From DASVDE01 sp963740065 (GTDB lineage: Bacteria > Actinomycetota > Thermoleophilia > Solirubrobacterales > 70-9), in the NCBI GenBank assembly GCA_963740065.1, contig CAVUCS010000001.1:372001-436000 (forward strand): a DNA stretch of 64,000 nucleotides, in the 5' to 3' direction. Made by a program: the position numbers and the translations under genes. The notes beneath the pieces were generated by a model. That model was not told the origin of the DNA. It made no database searches and saw only the letters and a program-made list of their open reading frames with translations. Below, piece after piece: positions 27,725 to 37,454 of this stretch. Positions within the stretch are counted from its first letter, which is position 1; every line of letters starts with the position of its first letter.

Positions 27725-29306
27725 CGGCGGCGCCTCTTCCCCGATCGCTTTCGTCCAGCAGCCTCCGGACCGTCTTCAGCAGTTCGCGCGCGCTGAAAGG
27801 CTTTTCAAGGAAGGCGCTGCCGCCATTTCTCCCCAGGGCTTCGGGCGCCAGAACCTCATGGCTGTAGCCCGACATGTAGATGACTCGGATCCCCGGCCGG
27901 ATCTCGCGTGCCTTCTCGACCAGCTCGGTGCCGAGCATCGCCGGCATGATCACGTCGGTCAGCATCAGATCGATCGGCTGGTCCTCGCGCTCGAACAGCG
28001 CAATCGCATCCAGCCCGTTGTCGATGCCGATTACCGCGTAGCCGCCCTTGGTCAGGATGCGCTCCGCCATGTGGCGCACGTCCGGCTCATCTTCGACCAC
28101 CAGCACGACCTCTCCCTTTCCATCCGCTTCCTTTCGCGGGGGGTCCTCACTGGCGCGCACCGGCGCTGTGGTCGCGGGTAGGTGGATCTTCACCGTTGTC
28201 CCCATTTCGGGCTCCGAGTAGATGTCGATCTGACCGCCCGCTCCGGTAACGATCCCGTAGACGGTCGCGAGGCCCAGTCCCGTGCCCTCTCTCTTCGTCG
28301 TGTAGAAGGGCTCGAAGACTCGGTCGATCGTCTCCGCCGTCATTCCAATGCCCGTGTCGCTGACTTTGAGGCGCACGTAGTTGCCGGGCTCGGTGTCCGG
28401 GTGCATGTAGGCGTACTCGGCATCGAGCTCGGCGTTGTCCGCCTCGATGATCAGTCGCCCCCCGTCGGGCATCGCGTCGCGGGCGTTGACCGCCAGGTTG
28501 ACCAGCACCTGCTCCATCTGGCCCGGGTCCGCCTCCACCGCCCACAGCTCTTCACTGAAGCGGACCTCCAGTTCGACCCGCTCGCCGAGGGCCCGTTCGA
28601 GCAGCCTCTCCAGCTCTTCGATCAGCTCGTTGAGGTCGAGCACTTCCGGCTTGACCACCTCGCGGCGGCTGAAGATCAGCAGCTGCCGGGTCAGCGCCGC
28701 CGCGCGCTCCGCTGCGCGGCGAATCTCCTCGACGTCCTGATGGGCCTGGGACTCGGCGTCGAGATCGTCGGCGACGAACTCGGCGTAGTTCATGATCACG
28801 CCGAGGATGTTGTTGAAGTCGTGGGCGATCCCGCCGGCGAGCTGGCCGACGCTCTCCAGCCGCCGCGCCCGGTCCAGCTGCTCCTGTAGGGCTTTCTCGC
28901 GCTCGCTTTCGGCCCGTTCGCTGATGTCGCGGATGGCCGCGGTGGCGATCCTCTCTCCTTCGATCTCAATGCTGGAGAGGCTGATCTCCACCGGGAACTC
29001 GGTGCCGTCTCTGCGCGCCGCGAACAGCTCGACGCCGGCGCCCATCGGTCGCGTCCGCGGCTCTTCGAAGTAGTTGCGCCGGTGGGAGGGGTGGAGCGCG
29101 TGGAAGCGTTCCGGCACCAGCATCTCGACGGTCTGGCCGATCAGCTTCTCGCGCGGGTAGCCGAACAGCTTTTCGGCCTGCGCGTTAACGAGAACCATCT
29201 TGCCCTCGGCACCGACCCCCACGATCGCATCGGGCACGAACTCCAGGAACTGCTCAAACGCCGAGCCGGCTCCTTCGGCTTTGGCTGCGCTTACTCCGGC
29301 ATGCAC
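27714..29306 (-). CDS. Hybrid PAS histidine kinase with receiver domain
   Basis: A PAS domain (FLEFVPDAIVGVGAEGKMVL, LFGYPREKLIGQTVEMLVPE) is followed by the dimerisation His in QLAGGIAHDFNNILGVIMNY, N-box VNLAVNARDAMPDGG, G boxes VSDTGIGM and REGTGLGLATVYGI, then a C-terminal receiver with LMLTDVIMPAMLGTELV. No transmembrane segment is present, so it is cytosolic. Its end overlaps the HD-GYP regulator gene, its probable partner. The GTG start is 29306. Confidence 0.93.
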   Translation of the reverse strand: MHAGVSAAKAEGAGSAFEQFLEFVPDAIVGVGAEGKMVLVNAQAEKLFGYPREKLIGQTVEMLVPERFHALHPSHRRNYFEEPRTRPMGAGVELFAARRDGTEFPVEISLSSIEIEGERIATAAIRDISERAESEREKALQEQLDRARRLESVGQLAGGIAHDFNNILGVIMNYAEFVADDLDAESQAHQDVEEIRRAAERAAALTRQLLIFSRREVVKPEVLDLNELIEELERLLERALGERVELEVRFSEELWAVEADPGQMEQVLVNLAVNARDAMPDGGRLIIEADNAELDAEYAYMHPDTEPGNYVRLKVSDTGIGMTAETIDRVFEPFYTTKREGTGLGLATVYGIVTGAGGQIDIYSEPEMGTTVKIHLPATTAPVRASEDPPRKEADGKGEVVLVVEDEPDVRHMAERILTKGGYAVIGIDNGLDAIALFEREDQPIDLMLTDVIMPAMLGTELVEKAREIRPGIRVIYMSGYSHEVLAPEALGRNGGSAFLEKPFSARELLKTVRRLLDESDRGRGAADAA

Positions 29307-29439
29307 GGGTTCTCTCCACCCGATTGTCCGAAACTGCTCTCAGCTTTCTGACTATAAACGCCCAATTCACGCTGATTTCCAGGGGCTCATCCATCGCTTT
29401 TGGGATGATCTTGGGGTCGATGGCTCACTACACGCACAC

Positions 29440-30486
29440 ATGGGCCTGTTCAGTCGCCTGAGGAGGCTAGGCGGCCGCGACATGGCCGTCGACCTCGGCA
29501 CCGCCAACACGCTCGTATACGTGCGGGGCCGCGGCATCGTCCTCTCCGAGCCCTCGGTCGTCGCGATCGATTCGCGCAACGGACAGGTCCACGCGGTCGG
29601 GGCCGAGGCGAAGCGCATGCTCGGCCGGACGCCCGGCACGATCACCGCGATCCGCCCGCTCAAGGATGGGGTGATCGCCGACTTCGATGTCACCGAGCAG
29701 ATGCTGCGCCACTTCATCAAGAAGGTGCACCAGAGCCGCTTCGCCCACCCGCGCGTCGTCGTCTGCGTTCCCTCGGGGGTGACTGGGGTCGAGAAGCGCG
29801 CCGTCGAGGAGGCTTGCCTCTCCGCCGGCGCCCGCCACGCCTACCTGATCGAGGAACCGATGGCGGCGGCGATCGGGGCCGGGCTGCCGGTGGCCGAGCC
29901 GACCGGCTCGATGATCGTCGACATCGGCGGCGGCACGACCGAGGTCGCGGTGATCTCCCTCGGTGGGATCGTCGCCTCGCAATCGATTCGCATCGGCGGC
30001 GACGAGCTCGACGAGGCGATCGTCAACCACTGCAAGCACGAGTACAAGCTGGCGATCGGCACCCAGACGGCGGAGGAGGTGAAGCTCGAGGCAGGCTCGG
30101 CGTCGGTGCTGCCCGAGGAGGTGCGCACCGAGATTCGAGGTAGGGACCTCGTTTCGGGCCTGCCCAGAACGGTCACTCTCACTTCGGAGGAGGTCCGCGA
30201 GGCGCTCGACGAGCCGGTCGGACACATCGTCGATGCGGTCAAGGACACCCTCGATCGTACGCCCCCGGAGCTGGCGGGTGACATCATGGACCGCGGCATC
30301 ACTCTGGCCGGTGGCGGCGCGCTGCTGCAAGGACTCGAACAGCGGTTGCGAGACGAGTGCCAGATGCCCTGTCAACTGGCAGAGTCACCGCTCACGTGCG
30401 TGGCGATCGGCTCCGGCGTCTCCCTGGAGGAGTTTGAGGCCATCCATCGCGCCAGCAAGAAGTCGGGAGCGCGCGGGCTTGCGTAG
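29440..30486 (+). CDS. mreB: Rod shape-determining protein MreB
   Basis: MAVDLGTANTLVYVRGRGIV (phosphate 1), IRPLKDGVIADFDVTEQML, VCVPSGVTGVEKRAVEEA, SMIVDIGGGTTEVAVISLGG (phosphate 2) and ITLAGGGALLQGLEQRL are MreB/actin-fold motifs; 348 aa is typical. ATG 29440 is chosen because the open frame upstream to 29200 lies antisense over the kinase start. It is the first gene of an mreBCD-mrdA-rodA operon that positions the elongation machinery. Confidence 0.96.
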   Translation: MGLFSRLRRLGGRDMAVDLGTANTLVYVRGRGIVLSEPSVVAIDSRNGQVHAVGAEAKRMLGRTPGTITAIRPLKDGVIADFDVTEQMLRHFIKKVHQSRFAHPRVVVCVPSGVTGVEKRAVEEACLSAGARHAYLIEEPMAAAIGAGLPVAEPTGSMIVDIGGGTTEVAVISLGGIVASQSIRIGGDELDEAIVNHCKHEYKLAIGTQTAEEVKLEAGSASVLPEEVRTEIRGRDLVSGLPRTVTLTSEEVREALDEPVGHIVDAVKDTLDRTPPELAGDIMDRGITLAGGGALLQGLEQRLRDECQMPCQLAESPLTCVAIGSGVSLEEFEAIHRASKKSGARGLA

Positions 30487-30522
30487 CCGCCGCTCATCAA
30501 GTTTCGAACTTAGGCATCCATC

Positions 30523-31374
30523 GTGTATCGAAAGCAAGTACGCCGCCGCAGGGCGGTCTTGGCGCTACTCATCATCAGCTCCTTCGCGTTGCTGACGTTC
30601 ACTTACGGGCAAAGCTCGAATGGCTTGCAGCGCACGGTGAGTGCCGTCTTCAGCCCGCTGGAAACGGTCGCCGACCGGGCGTTGAAGCCCGCCCGCGACC
30701 TGGTCAACTGGTTCGATGAGACCTTCGATGCGCGGGGGGACAACAAGCGGCTGGCCGCTGAGTTGGAGACCGCGCGGAAGCAGGCGGTCGCCGGCAAGGT
30801 GGCGGTGCAGGAGAACAGGCAGCTGCGCAAGCTTCTCGAGCTGGACCAAACCGGCGTACTCGCCGCCTCCACCTACAAGGCGGTCACAGGGCGAGTGATC
30901 CTCCGCTCGCCCACGATTCTGTACTCGACCGTGACGATCGATCTCGGCGCTGATGACGGCGTCCGGGCGGACGACCCGGTGATGAGCGGCGCCGGCCTCG
31001 TCGGCCAGATCGCATCGGTAAGCGGCGGCTCCTCTCAGGTGAGGCTGCTCACCGACCACACCAGCGCCGTTTCCGCAAAGGTCGTCCCGCAGGGGGTGCA
31101 GGGCCTGATTCGCCCCGACCTTGGCGATCCGGAGGATCTTGTCCTCGACTTCATCGATTCTTCGCGCAAGGTCGGCGTCGGCGATGCGGTCGTCACCTCC
31201 GGTTGGCGCGCGCAAGGCTATGCCTCGCAATTCCCGCCCGGCCTGCCGGTCGGCGAAGTCACCAAAGCCCCGATCGTCGAGCAGGAAGCGAGCCAGCAAG
31301 TGCACTTGCGGCCCTACGCCGATCTGCGCACACTCGACTTCGTCCAGGTCCTCACTGGAGGGTCGCGAGGGTGA
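30523..31374 (+). CDS. mreC: Rod shape-determining protein MreC
   Basis: An N-terminal membrane anchor (VLALLIISSFALLTFTYG) is followed by a coiled coil (NKRLAAELETARKQAVAGKV) and beta-rich domains with VTIDLGADDGVRADDPVMSG and GAGLVGQIASVSGGSSQVRL. The 283-aa length is normal. The extracytoplasmic scaffold contacts PBP2 and MreD. GTG 30523; the end overlaps mreD (GTGA). Confidence 0.94.
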   Translation: MYRKQVRRRRAVLALLIISSFALLTFTYGQSSNGLQRTVSAVFSPLETVADRALKPARDLVNWFDETFDARGDNKRLAAELETARKQAVAGKVAVQENRQLRKLLELDQTGVLAASTYKAVTGRVILRSPTILYSTVTIDLGADDGVRADDPVMSGAGLVGQIASVSGGSSQVRLLTDHTSAVSAKVVPQGVQGLIRPDLGDPEDLVLDFIDSSRKVGVGDAVVTSGWRAQGYASQFPPGLPVGEVTKAPIVEQEASQQVHLRPYADLRTLDFVQVLTGGSRG

Positions 31375-31922
31375 TCGTCACCCCAAAGATCTTCGTCCGA
31401 CTGGCGGCGCTCGTTATTGGCGGGGTGCTGTTGCAGCTTTCCTTCTTCTCCCGGATCGAGCTGTTCCATGTCAGCCCCGACGTGCTTCCCGCATTGGTCG
31501 TCTCCCTGGGGTTGCTGGGCGGGACGATGACCGGAGCGATCGCCGGCTTCTCAATCGGCTTCTTGGTCAATTGCCTGCTGGTCGAGGCGCTTGGCGCCAC
31601 CTCGTTGGTGCTGCTCGGCACCGGCTACCTGGCCGGCCTCTTCCGTGAACGAGTTGAGATTCAAAGCCCACTGGCCGCGCCGCTGCTCTGCATGGGGCTG
31701 ACGCTCTTCGCCGAGCTTGGTTTTTTCGTCGTTCAACTCATGCTCGGTGTCGATGCGCCGGTCAGCGCCTTGATCGCTCGCGACATCCTGCTCAAGAGCA
31801 TCTACGCGTTCTTCCTCGGTTGGCCGATTTTCCTCGGCGTGCGCCGAGTGCTGCGCCCCGCCTTGGTCGAGGAGACACGCGTGCGGCGCGGTAGGCAACC
31901 GACGGTGTTAGGAGCCCAATGA
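31371..31922 (+). CDS. mreD: Rod shape-determining membrane protein MreD
   Basis: This 183-aa, strongly hydrophobic protein has five to six helices, including VRLAALVIGGVLLQLSFFSR and LPALVVSLGLLGGTMTGAIA. Its position between mreC and mrdA with ATGA-type overlaps on both sides identifies it more firmly than sequence alone. GTG 31371. Confidence 0.9.
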   Translation: MIVTPKIFVRLAALVIGGVLLQLSFFSRIELFHVSPDVLPALVVSLGLLGGTMTGAIAGFSIGFLVNCLLVEALGATSLVLLGTGYLAGLFRERVEIQSPLAAPLLCMGLTLFAELGFFVVQLMLGVDAPVSALIARDILLKSIYAFFLGWPIFLGVRRVLRPALVEETRVRRGRQPTVLGAQ

Positions 31923-33765
31923 GCAACCGCCTGGCATTGCGGCTCGCGCTCTTTGGTGGCTTTGCGCTGGTTCTCTTCGCGATTCTCTTTTTCCGGCTTT
32001 GGCAGTTGCAGGTCCTCTCCGGCGAGGAATATCTGGCCGAAGCGAAGAACAACCGCACCAGGGAGTTCAGGGTCGAGCGCCCCACGCGGCGAAATCCTCG
32101 ACCGCAACGGCAACGTCCTGGTTGGCAACCGAACCAGCCTTGCCCTTCAGGTCAACCTGCAGAGATTGCCGGCGGATAATGCGCAGCGGCGCGCTGAGTT
32201 GACCCGCCTCGGCGATCTGACCCACACCTCGCTGCGGGGGGTTCTCCGCAAGATCGCCGAGGGGCAGAAGGTGGCCGCCGGCGCCCCGGTCATCTTGCGC
32301 CACGACGTTGGCGCTTACCTCGTCTACTACCTGGAGGAGAACCAGGAGCGGTTCCCCGGGATCGAGGTGAAGCGCGTCTTCGTCCGTCGCTATCCCGACG
32401 GGACATTGGCGGCGCACACTCTCGGCAGCGTCGGCGAGATCAGCGAGAGACAACTGAGAGAGGCGCGCTACCGCGACCTCGAGCCCGGCGACGAGGTTGG
32501 GCAGGACGGCATCGAGTACAGCTACGACAAGTTCCTGCGCGGGCAACCGGGGGAAACCCGAATCCAGGTCGATGCATTCGGCCAACCGACTCCCGGCGGG
32601 CGGCTGGTCTCCCGGGACGCCGGTCCCCGGCAACAACTTGGAATTGACGATCGACTCCAACCTGCAGGCGGCCGGCGACGGGGCCCTTTCCAGCCAGGGC
32701 CTCTTCGGCGCCTACGTGGCAATGGACGTGAGAAGCGGGGAGATCCTCGCGATGGGCTCGAATCCGACATACGACCCGGCGCTCCTCACCCCTCCGATCA
32801 GCCAGGCGACCGTCGACCGGCTCTACTCCGAGGACTCGGGGGCGCCGTATCTGAATCGCGCGATCGCGGGCGCCTATCCGACCGGGTCCACCTTCAAGCC
32901 GATCACTTCGATCGCCGCGCTGGGTAGTGGCGCGGTGACGCCGACCGAGTCGATCTACGACGACGGGCTCTTCACTCTCGGCGGGATTGACTTCAGAAAC
33001 GCCGGCGGCGGCGCCTACGGATCGCTCAGTATGCAGAGGGCGCTGGGGGTCTCCTCGGATGTCTTCTACTACACCCTCGGCGATCGGATGTACGAGATGC
33101 ATCCGCGCACGGCGTTGCAGACGTGGGCGGGCCGGTTGGGCATCGGCAGAACGACCGGCATCGATTTGCCGGGGGAGCAACCCGGCTTGCTGCCGACGCC
33201 GGCCTGGCGCGACGAGCTCTACCGCAAGAGACTCACCGACCGACCCTGGTCGGCGGGTGACAACGTCAACCTCGCGGTCGGACAGGGCGACCTGCAGGCC
33301 GATCCGTTGCAGATGGCGGTCGCCTATTCGGCGATCGCCAATGGAGGTCGGATCCCGCGCCCCCACGTCGGCCTACAGGTCGAGGACGCGGCCGGGCGCG
33401 TCTTGCGTGAGGTGGAGCCGAAGCCGGCCGGCAAGGTGCGGATCGACCCGCAGTGGCGCGACACCATCCTCGCCGGCCTCCACGACGCGGCGCAGTCCTC
33501 GGAGGGAACCTCCTTCAGAGTTTTCGGCGGTTTCCCGATTCCCGTCGCCGGCAAGACCGGCACCGCGGAGCGCCCTCCGTACGCGGATCAGTCATGGTAT
33601 GTCGTGCTTGCTCCCTATCCCGACCCAGAGATCGTCGTTGCCGTGACTTTTGAACAAGGTGGCTTTGGCGCCGACACGGCCGCCCCGGCCGCTCTCAAGA
33701 TCCTCTCCGAGTACTTCGGCAAGAGCGCCCGTGCGGTTTCCGGCGGGGCGGGGGCGGTTGAGTAG
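31919..33765 (+). CDS. mrdA: Penicillin-binding protein 2 (elongation transpeptidase), two frameshifts
   Basis: One transmembrane helix (residues about 8-28) precedes PRGEILDRNGNVLVGNR, the start of the dimerisation domain, then the transpeptidase domain with GSTFKPI (catalytic Ser), GVSSDVFYY and GKTGTAE. The gene is spread over three frames: it moves by one base at about 32078 (extra C) and again at about 32619 (extra G). Both joins restore the family sequence exactly, so insertion errors are likely in this normally essential gene. It cross-links lateral-wall peptidoglycan together with RodA, encoded next. Confidence 0.92.
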
Positions 33766-33767
33766 TC

Positions 33768-34964
33768 GTGTACGCGACCCGCGCCCGTCACGCCGGTCCC
33801 GAATCGTTCGCCTTCCGCCCCAGCTTGGTGGAGCGACTCGGCCTTTCATATATGGACGGCACGCTGGCCTTTTCCGCGGTCGCCCTGGCCATCTTCAGTG
33901 TCTTTACCCTCGGCCAGGCGACCCTGCACGACGTGCCCGGCAATCCCAACTACTTCGTCGAGCGTCAGGGCATTTACATGCTCCTCGGGATCGCCGGCAT
34001 GCTCCTGATCTCCCGCATCGACTACTCGCGCTTCCGCGAGCTGCGGGTCGGCATTTACACCTTCCTCTGCGTGAGTGTTTCGCTTGTATTCGTCTTTGGG
34101 TTTGCGGCGCGTGGCTCACGGCGCGCCTTTGAGCTCCCGTTTTTTAGTTTCCAGCCATCGGAGCTGGGCAAGCTCCTGCTTGTGCTCGCGCTTGCCGGGT
34201 TCGTCATCGATGGCGCCAGGCGAGGCTCGGCGAGGCAGCGCACAGTGCGCTATCTCTGTCTTGGCTTTGCCCCGGCTGCGCTTGTTTTCCTGCAGCCGGA
34301 CCTGGGCACCTCTTTGGTGTTCGGGGCAATCACCCTCGCCGTGATGTACGTGGGGGGCGTCCCTTGGACGCACCTCCTCGCAATCGGCGCGGCCATCGTC
34401 GCTCTCATCGCCATGGTCCTTGTGGTCGCTCCCGCAGTCGGGACACCAATCCTCAAGGGCTATCAGGAGGAACGGCTCACCTCCTTTCTCAACCCCAACG
34501 AGCACTCGAGCGACGCCGGCTACCAGCAGAACCAGGCCAAAATCGCCATCGGATCCGGGGAGAAGACCGGCCGTGGCGACCGGGCCACACAAACGCGGCT
34601 CGACTTCGTTCCCGAGCGGCACACCGACTTCATCTTCGCGGTGATCGGTGAGCGCTACGGATTCGGGGGGGCCGCACTAGTCCTATCCCTCTACGCCCTG
34701 CTCATCTGGCGGGCGCTGCGGATTGTGACTCTCTCGAAGAACTCCTACGGGACCCTTGTGGCCGGCGGAATTGCCGCCATGCTGCTTTTCCAGGTCTTCG
34801 TAAACGTGGGAATGAACCTCGGGATCATGCCGATCACCGGGATCCCCTTACCGCTGATGAGCTACGGAGGTTCCTCCGTGCTCGCGACTTTCCTCGCGGT
34901 GGGAGTTCTTCAGAGCATTCACATGCAAGCGCGGCTCAGCCAGAGAGGCAGGTTCGCCTGGTGA
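33768..34964 (+). CDS. rodA: Rod shape-determining protein RodA (SEDS glycosyltransferase)
   Basis: The SEDS signature is present: FVERQGIYMLLGIAGMLLIS, FFSFQPSELGKLLLVLALAG, LQPDLGTSLVFGAITLAVMY, ERHTDFIFAVIGERYGFGGA and GIPLPLMSYGGSSVLATFLA. About ten transmembrane helices in 398 aa. It polymerises lipid II together with PBP2. GTG 33768 follows the mrdA stop by 2 bp. Confidence 0.95.
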   Translation: MYATRARHAGPESFAFRPSLVERLGLSYMDGTLAFSAVALAIFSVFTLGQATLHDVPGNPNYFVERQGIYMLLGIAGMLLISRIDYSRFRELRVGIYTFLCVSVSLVFVFGFAARGSRRAFELPFFSFQPSELGKLLLVLALAGFVIDGARRGSARQRTVRYLCLGFAPAALVFLQPDLGTSLVFGAITLAVMYVGGVPWTHLLAIGAAIVALIAMVLVVAPAVGTPILKGYQEERLTSFLNPNEHSSDAGYQQNQAKIAIGSGEKTGRGDRATQTRLDFVPERHTDFIFAVIGERYGFGGAALVLSLYALLIWRALRIVTLSKNSYGTLVAGGIAAMLLFQVFVNVGMNLGIMPITGIPLPLMSYGGSSVLATFLAVGVLQSIHMQARLSQRGRFAW

Positions 34965-35014
34965 CTTCGTGAAGAAGCCTCGGGTGAATGCGTACCTATC
35001 TGAACTGAGCTGAA

Positions 35015-36754
35015 ATGAAAAAGACAATTCTGGTTTCCGCGGACCGCGGCGAAACACGCGTGGCGGTCCTCGAATCGAAGACGAGAGGCGCCAACCGCGA
35101 CGTGGCGGAGCTCTACATCGAGCGTCGCGGCCGCCGGTCGATCGTCGGCAACATCTACAAGGGGAAGGTTGACAACGTCCTTCCCGGCATGGAAGCCGCC
35201 TTTGTTGACATCGGCCTCGAGCGCAACGGCTTCCTCCACGTCGATGAGATCGTTCTGCCGAACGGGGAGCAGGCCCCTAAACGCGGCCGTGGCAGAGGCA
35301 GACGAATCGATGAGCTGATCAAGCCCGGGCAGGAGATCGTCGTCCAGGTCGTCAAGGACCCGCTGAAGACGAAGGGCGCGCGGCTCTCGATGAACGTCTC
35401 GATCGCCGGCCGCTACCTGGTCTACGCGCCGCAGGGTGGAGGCGTCGGCGTCAGCCGCCGGCTGGCCACCGCCGAGCGCGACCGACTGCGCAAGATGGTC
35501 GACCGCACCTACAGAGGGCCGGGCGGGCTGATCGTTCGAACCGCCGCCCACGGGGCGAAAAAAGCCGACTTCGTTCGGGAGGTCGGCTACCTGCACAAGC
35601 TCGCTGAGGTACTCGACCGGCGCACCGAGGAGACCAAGGCGCCGAACCTCGTTTTCCAGGAGGCCGACTTGCCGGTGCGCGTCATGCGCGACGTCTTCCT
35701 CAGTGATTTCGAGAGAGCGATCATCGACTCCCAGAAGCAGTTCGACCGGGTGACCAGCTTCTTCCAGCGCACCGCGCCGGAGTTGGTTGACGGGGTCGAG
35801 CTGTACGACGGCAAGAAACCGCTGTTTGAGAAATGGGGGGTCGACAAGGAGATCGAGTCGACGCTGAACAGGCGGGTCGACCTGCCTTCCGGCGGCTACC
35901 TGATCATCGACTACACCGAGGCGCTGACTGTGATCGACGTCAACAGCGGCAGCTTCACCGGTCGCGGCAGAGGCGGCCTTGAGGAGACGATCACCCGAGT
36001 CAACACCGAGGCGGCCGAAGAGGCCGTGCGCCAGTTGCGGTTGCGCGACATCGGCGGGATCATCGTCATCGACTTCATCGACATGGCCCGCGCGAGAAAT
36101 CGCGACAGAGTGCTGAAGACGCTGCGCAAAGCGCTCGACACCGACAAGTCGAAGAGCTACGTAGTGGAGGTCTCACCGTTGGGCTTGGTCGAGATGACCC
36201 GGCAGAACGTGACCGACGGGGTGCGGGAGATCCTCACCGCGCCGTGTCCCACCTGCGAAGGGGAGGGCGTCGTGCTCTCCGCTGAGACGGTGGCGCTTGA
36301 GGGACTGCGCAAGCTGCCGGAGATCGTCGCCGATCAACCCGAGCCGGAGGCGTTCCTGCTGCGGGTCAACCCGAAGGTGGCGGCCGAGCTGACCGACTCC
36401 GACAGCGGCTTGGCTGCGTTTGAGGATTCGACCGGCAAGCAGTTCCACTTCGAAGGCGGCGACGCCCTCCCAGTCGACACCTTCAAGGTGGTCGAGGCGG
36501 GAACGCGTGCGGAGATCGAGGAGCGGGCGCTGCCGTTCAAGGTCGGCGAGGAGGTGCTGGTCAAGATCGACGAGCCGCACATGTACAACGCCGACGACGC
36601 GGTCGCCCGGGTTGATTCCTACATCGTCAGCGTCACCGGCGGTGGGCGGTTCGTGGGCGAGAGAAAGCTGGTGCGGATCGAGCGCGTAGAGCGCTCGGCG
36701 GCCGTGGCATCGCTAGACTCCTCCGGCTCCAGCAACGGCAGCAAGGATAAATAG
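35015..36754 (+). CDS. rng: Ribonuclease E/G
   Basis: An S1-like segment (GNIYKGKVDNVLPGMEAAFV, DIGLERNGFLHVDEI) is followed by the catalytic DNase I-like region with TVIDVNSGSFTGRG and GGIIVIDFIDMARARNRDRV (Mg-binding Asp residues), the Zn-link CPTCEGEG, and a C-terminal TRAM-like domain LPFKVGEEVLVKIDEPHMYN. At 579 aa it is a compact E/G enzyme without a long degradosome tail. It processes rRNA and decays mRNA. It sits upstream of rplU-rpmA, a common arrangement. Confidence 0.94.
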   Translation: MKKTILVSADRGETRVAVLESKTRGANRDVAELYIERRGRRSIVGNIYKGKVDNVLPGMEAAFVDIGLERNGFLHVDEIVLPNGEQAPKRGRGRGRRIDELIKPGQEIVVQVVKDPLKTKGARLSMNVSIAGRYLVYAPQGGGVGVSRRLATAERDRLRKMVDRTYRGPGGLIVRTAAHGAKKADFVREVGYLHKLAEVLDRRTEETKAPNLVFQEADLPVRVMRDVFLSDFERAIIDSQKQFDRVTSFFQRTAPELVDGVELYDGKKPLFEKWGVDKEIESTLNRRVDLPSGGYLIIDYTEALTVIDVNSGSFTGRGRGGLEETITRVNTEAAEEAVRQLRLRDIGGIIVIDFIDMARARNRDRVLKTLRKALDTDKSKSYVVEVSPLGLVEMTRQNVTDGVREILTAPCPTCEGEGVVLSAETVALEGLRKLPEIVADQPEPEAFLLRVNPKVAAELTDSDSGLAAFEDSTGKQFHFEGGDALPVDTFKVVEAGTRAEIEERALPFKVGEEVLVKIDEPHMYNADDAVARVDSYIVSVTGGGRFVGERKLVRIERVERSAAVASLDSSGSSNGSKDK

Positions 36755-36757
36755 AGC

Positions 36758-37114
36758 ATGTACGCGGTAATCGAAACAGGCGGCAAGCAGTACAAGGTCG
36801 AGAAGGGCACCTCCCTGCTCGTCGATCGCCTCAGCGCCAAGGAGGGGGACAGAGTCTCCCTCCGCGCCGTCATGTTCCGTGACAGAGAGGTCGTCGCCGA
36901 GCCGAGAGAGCTGGAGAAGGTCAAGGTCGAAGCGACCGTAGCCGAGCATCTGCGCGGTCCGAAGATCAAAGTCTTCAAATACAAGCCGAAGAAGGGCTAC
37001 CGCCGTCGCGCCGGGCACCGCTCTGAGCTGACCAAGCTTGAGGTGACCGAGATCAAAATGGGCGCGCGCAGAGCGGCGGCCAGAGCGAGAAGAGAGGCAT
37101 CCGATGGCGCATAA
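36758..37114 (+). CDS. rplU: 50S ribosomal protein L21
   Basis: YAVIETGGKQYKVEKGTSLL at the start and KIKVFKYKPKKGYRRRAGHR (23S rRNA-binding) are diagnostic for L21. The 118-aa product has a slightly extended Ala/Arg-rich C-terminus that overlaps rpmA by 11 bp. ATG follows the rng stop by 3 bp. Confidence 0.97.
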   Translation: MYAVIETGGKQYKVEKGTSLLVDRLSAKEGDRVSLRAVMFRDREVVAEPRELEKVKVEATVAEHLRGPKIKVFKYKPKKGYRRRAGHRSELTKLEVTEIKMGARRAAARARREASDGA

Positions 37115-37355
37115 GAAAGGGCTCGGCTCCAGTCGCAACGGGCGTGATTCCAACCCCAAGATGCTTGGGGTCAAGGTCTTTGCGGGGCAGAAGGTGAGCG
37201 GTGGCGAGATCATCGTTCGCCAGCGTGGCACTCGCTTCTGGCCCGGCGAGGGAACCGGTCTCGGCCGCGATCACACGATCTTCGCTAAGCAGGCTGGGAC
37301 GGTGGAGTTCAAGCAGGCTCGCAAGGGCCGCACCATCAGCGTCCTTCAGGATTAG
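37104..37355 (+). CDS. rpmA: 50S ribosomal protein L27
   Basis: AHKKGLGSSRNGRDSNPKML, GVKVFAGQKVSGGEIIVRQR and GTRFWPGEGTGLGRDHTIFA are the L27 signature; 83 aa. The N-terminal tail reaches the peptidyl-transferase centre. There is no Firmicutes-type N-terminal cleavage extension. A very strong hairpin follows the stop. Confidence 0.97.
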   Translation: MAHKKGLGSSRNGRDSNPKMLGVKVFAGQKVSGGEIIVRQRGTRFWPGEGTGLGRDHTIFAKQAGTVEFKQARKGRTISVLQD

Positions 37356-37367
37356 GAATCAGCGGGG

Positions 37368-37442
37368 AGGGGGTCGGGGGGTGTCTCCCGGGCGCTATCC
37401 CTTCGGGTAGCGCCGCGCCCGGGAGACACCCCCCGACCCCCT
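37368..37442. terminator. Palindromic element 2: hairpin between rpmA and proB
   Basis: Perfect 27-bp inverted arms (37368-37394 and 37416-37442) around a loop that itself pairs (GCGCTATCCC, TTCG, GGGTAGCGC, one bulge). It lies between convergent genes, 12 bp from each stop, and would act on both transcripts. The arms resemble those of the other palindromic elements in style (G-rich half, then a C-rich half), but there is no A- or B-type core. Confidence 0.85.
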
Positions 37443-37454
37443 TGCTCAGGGTTC

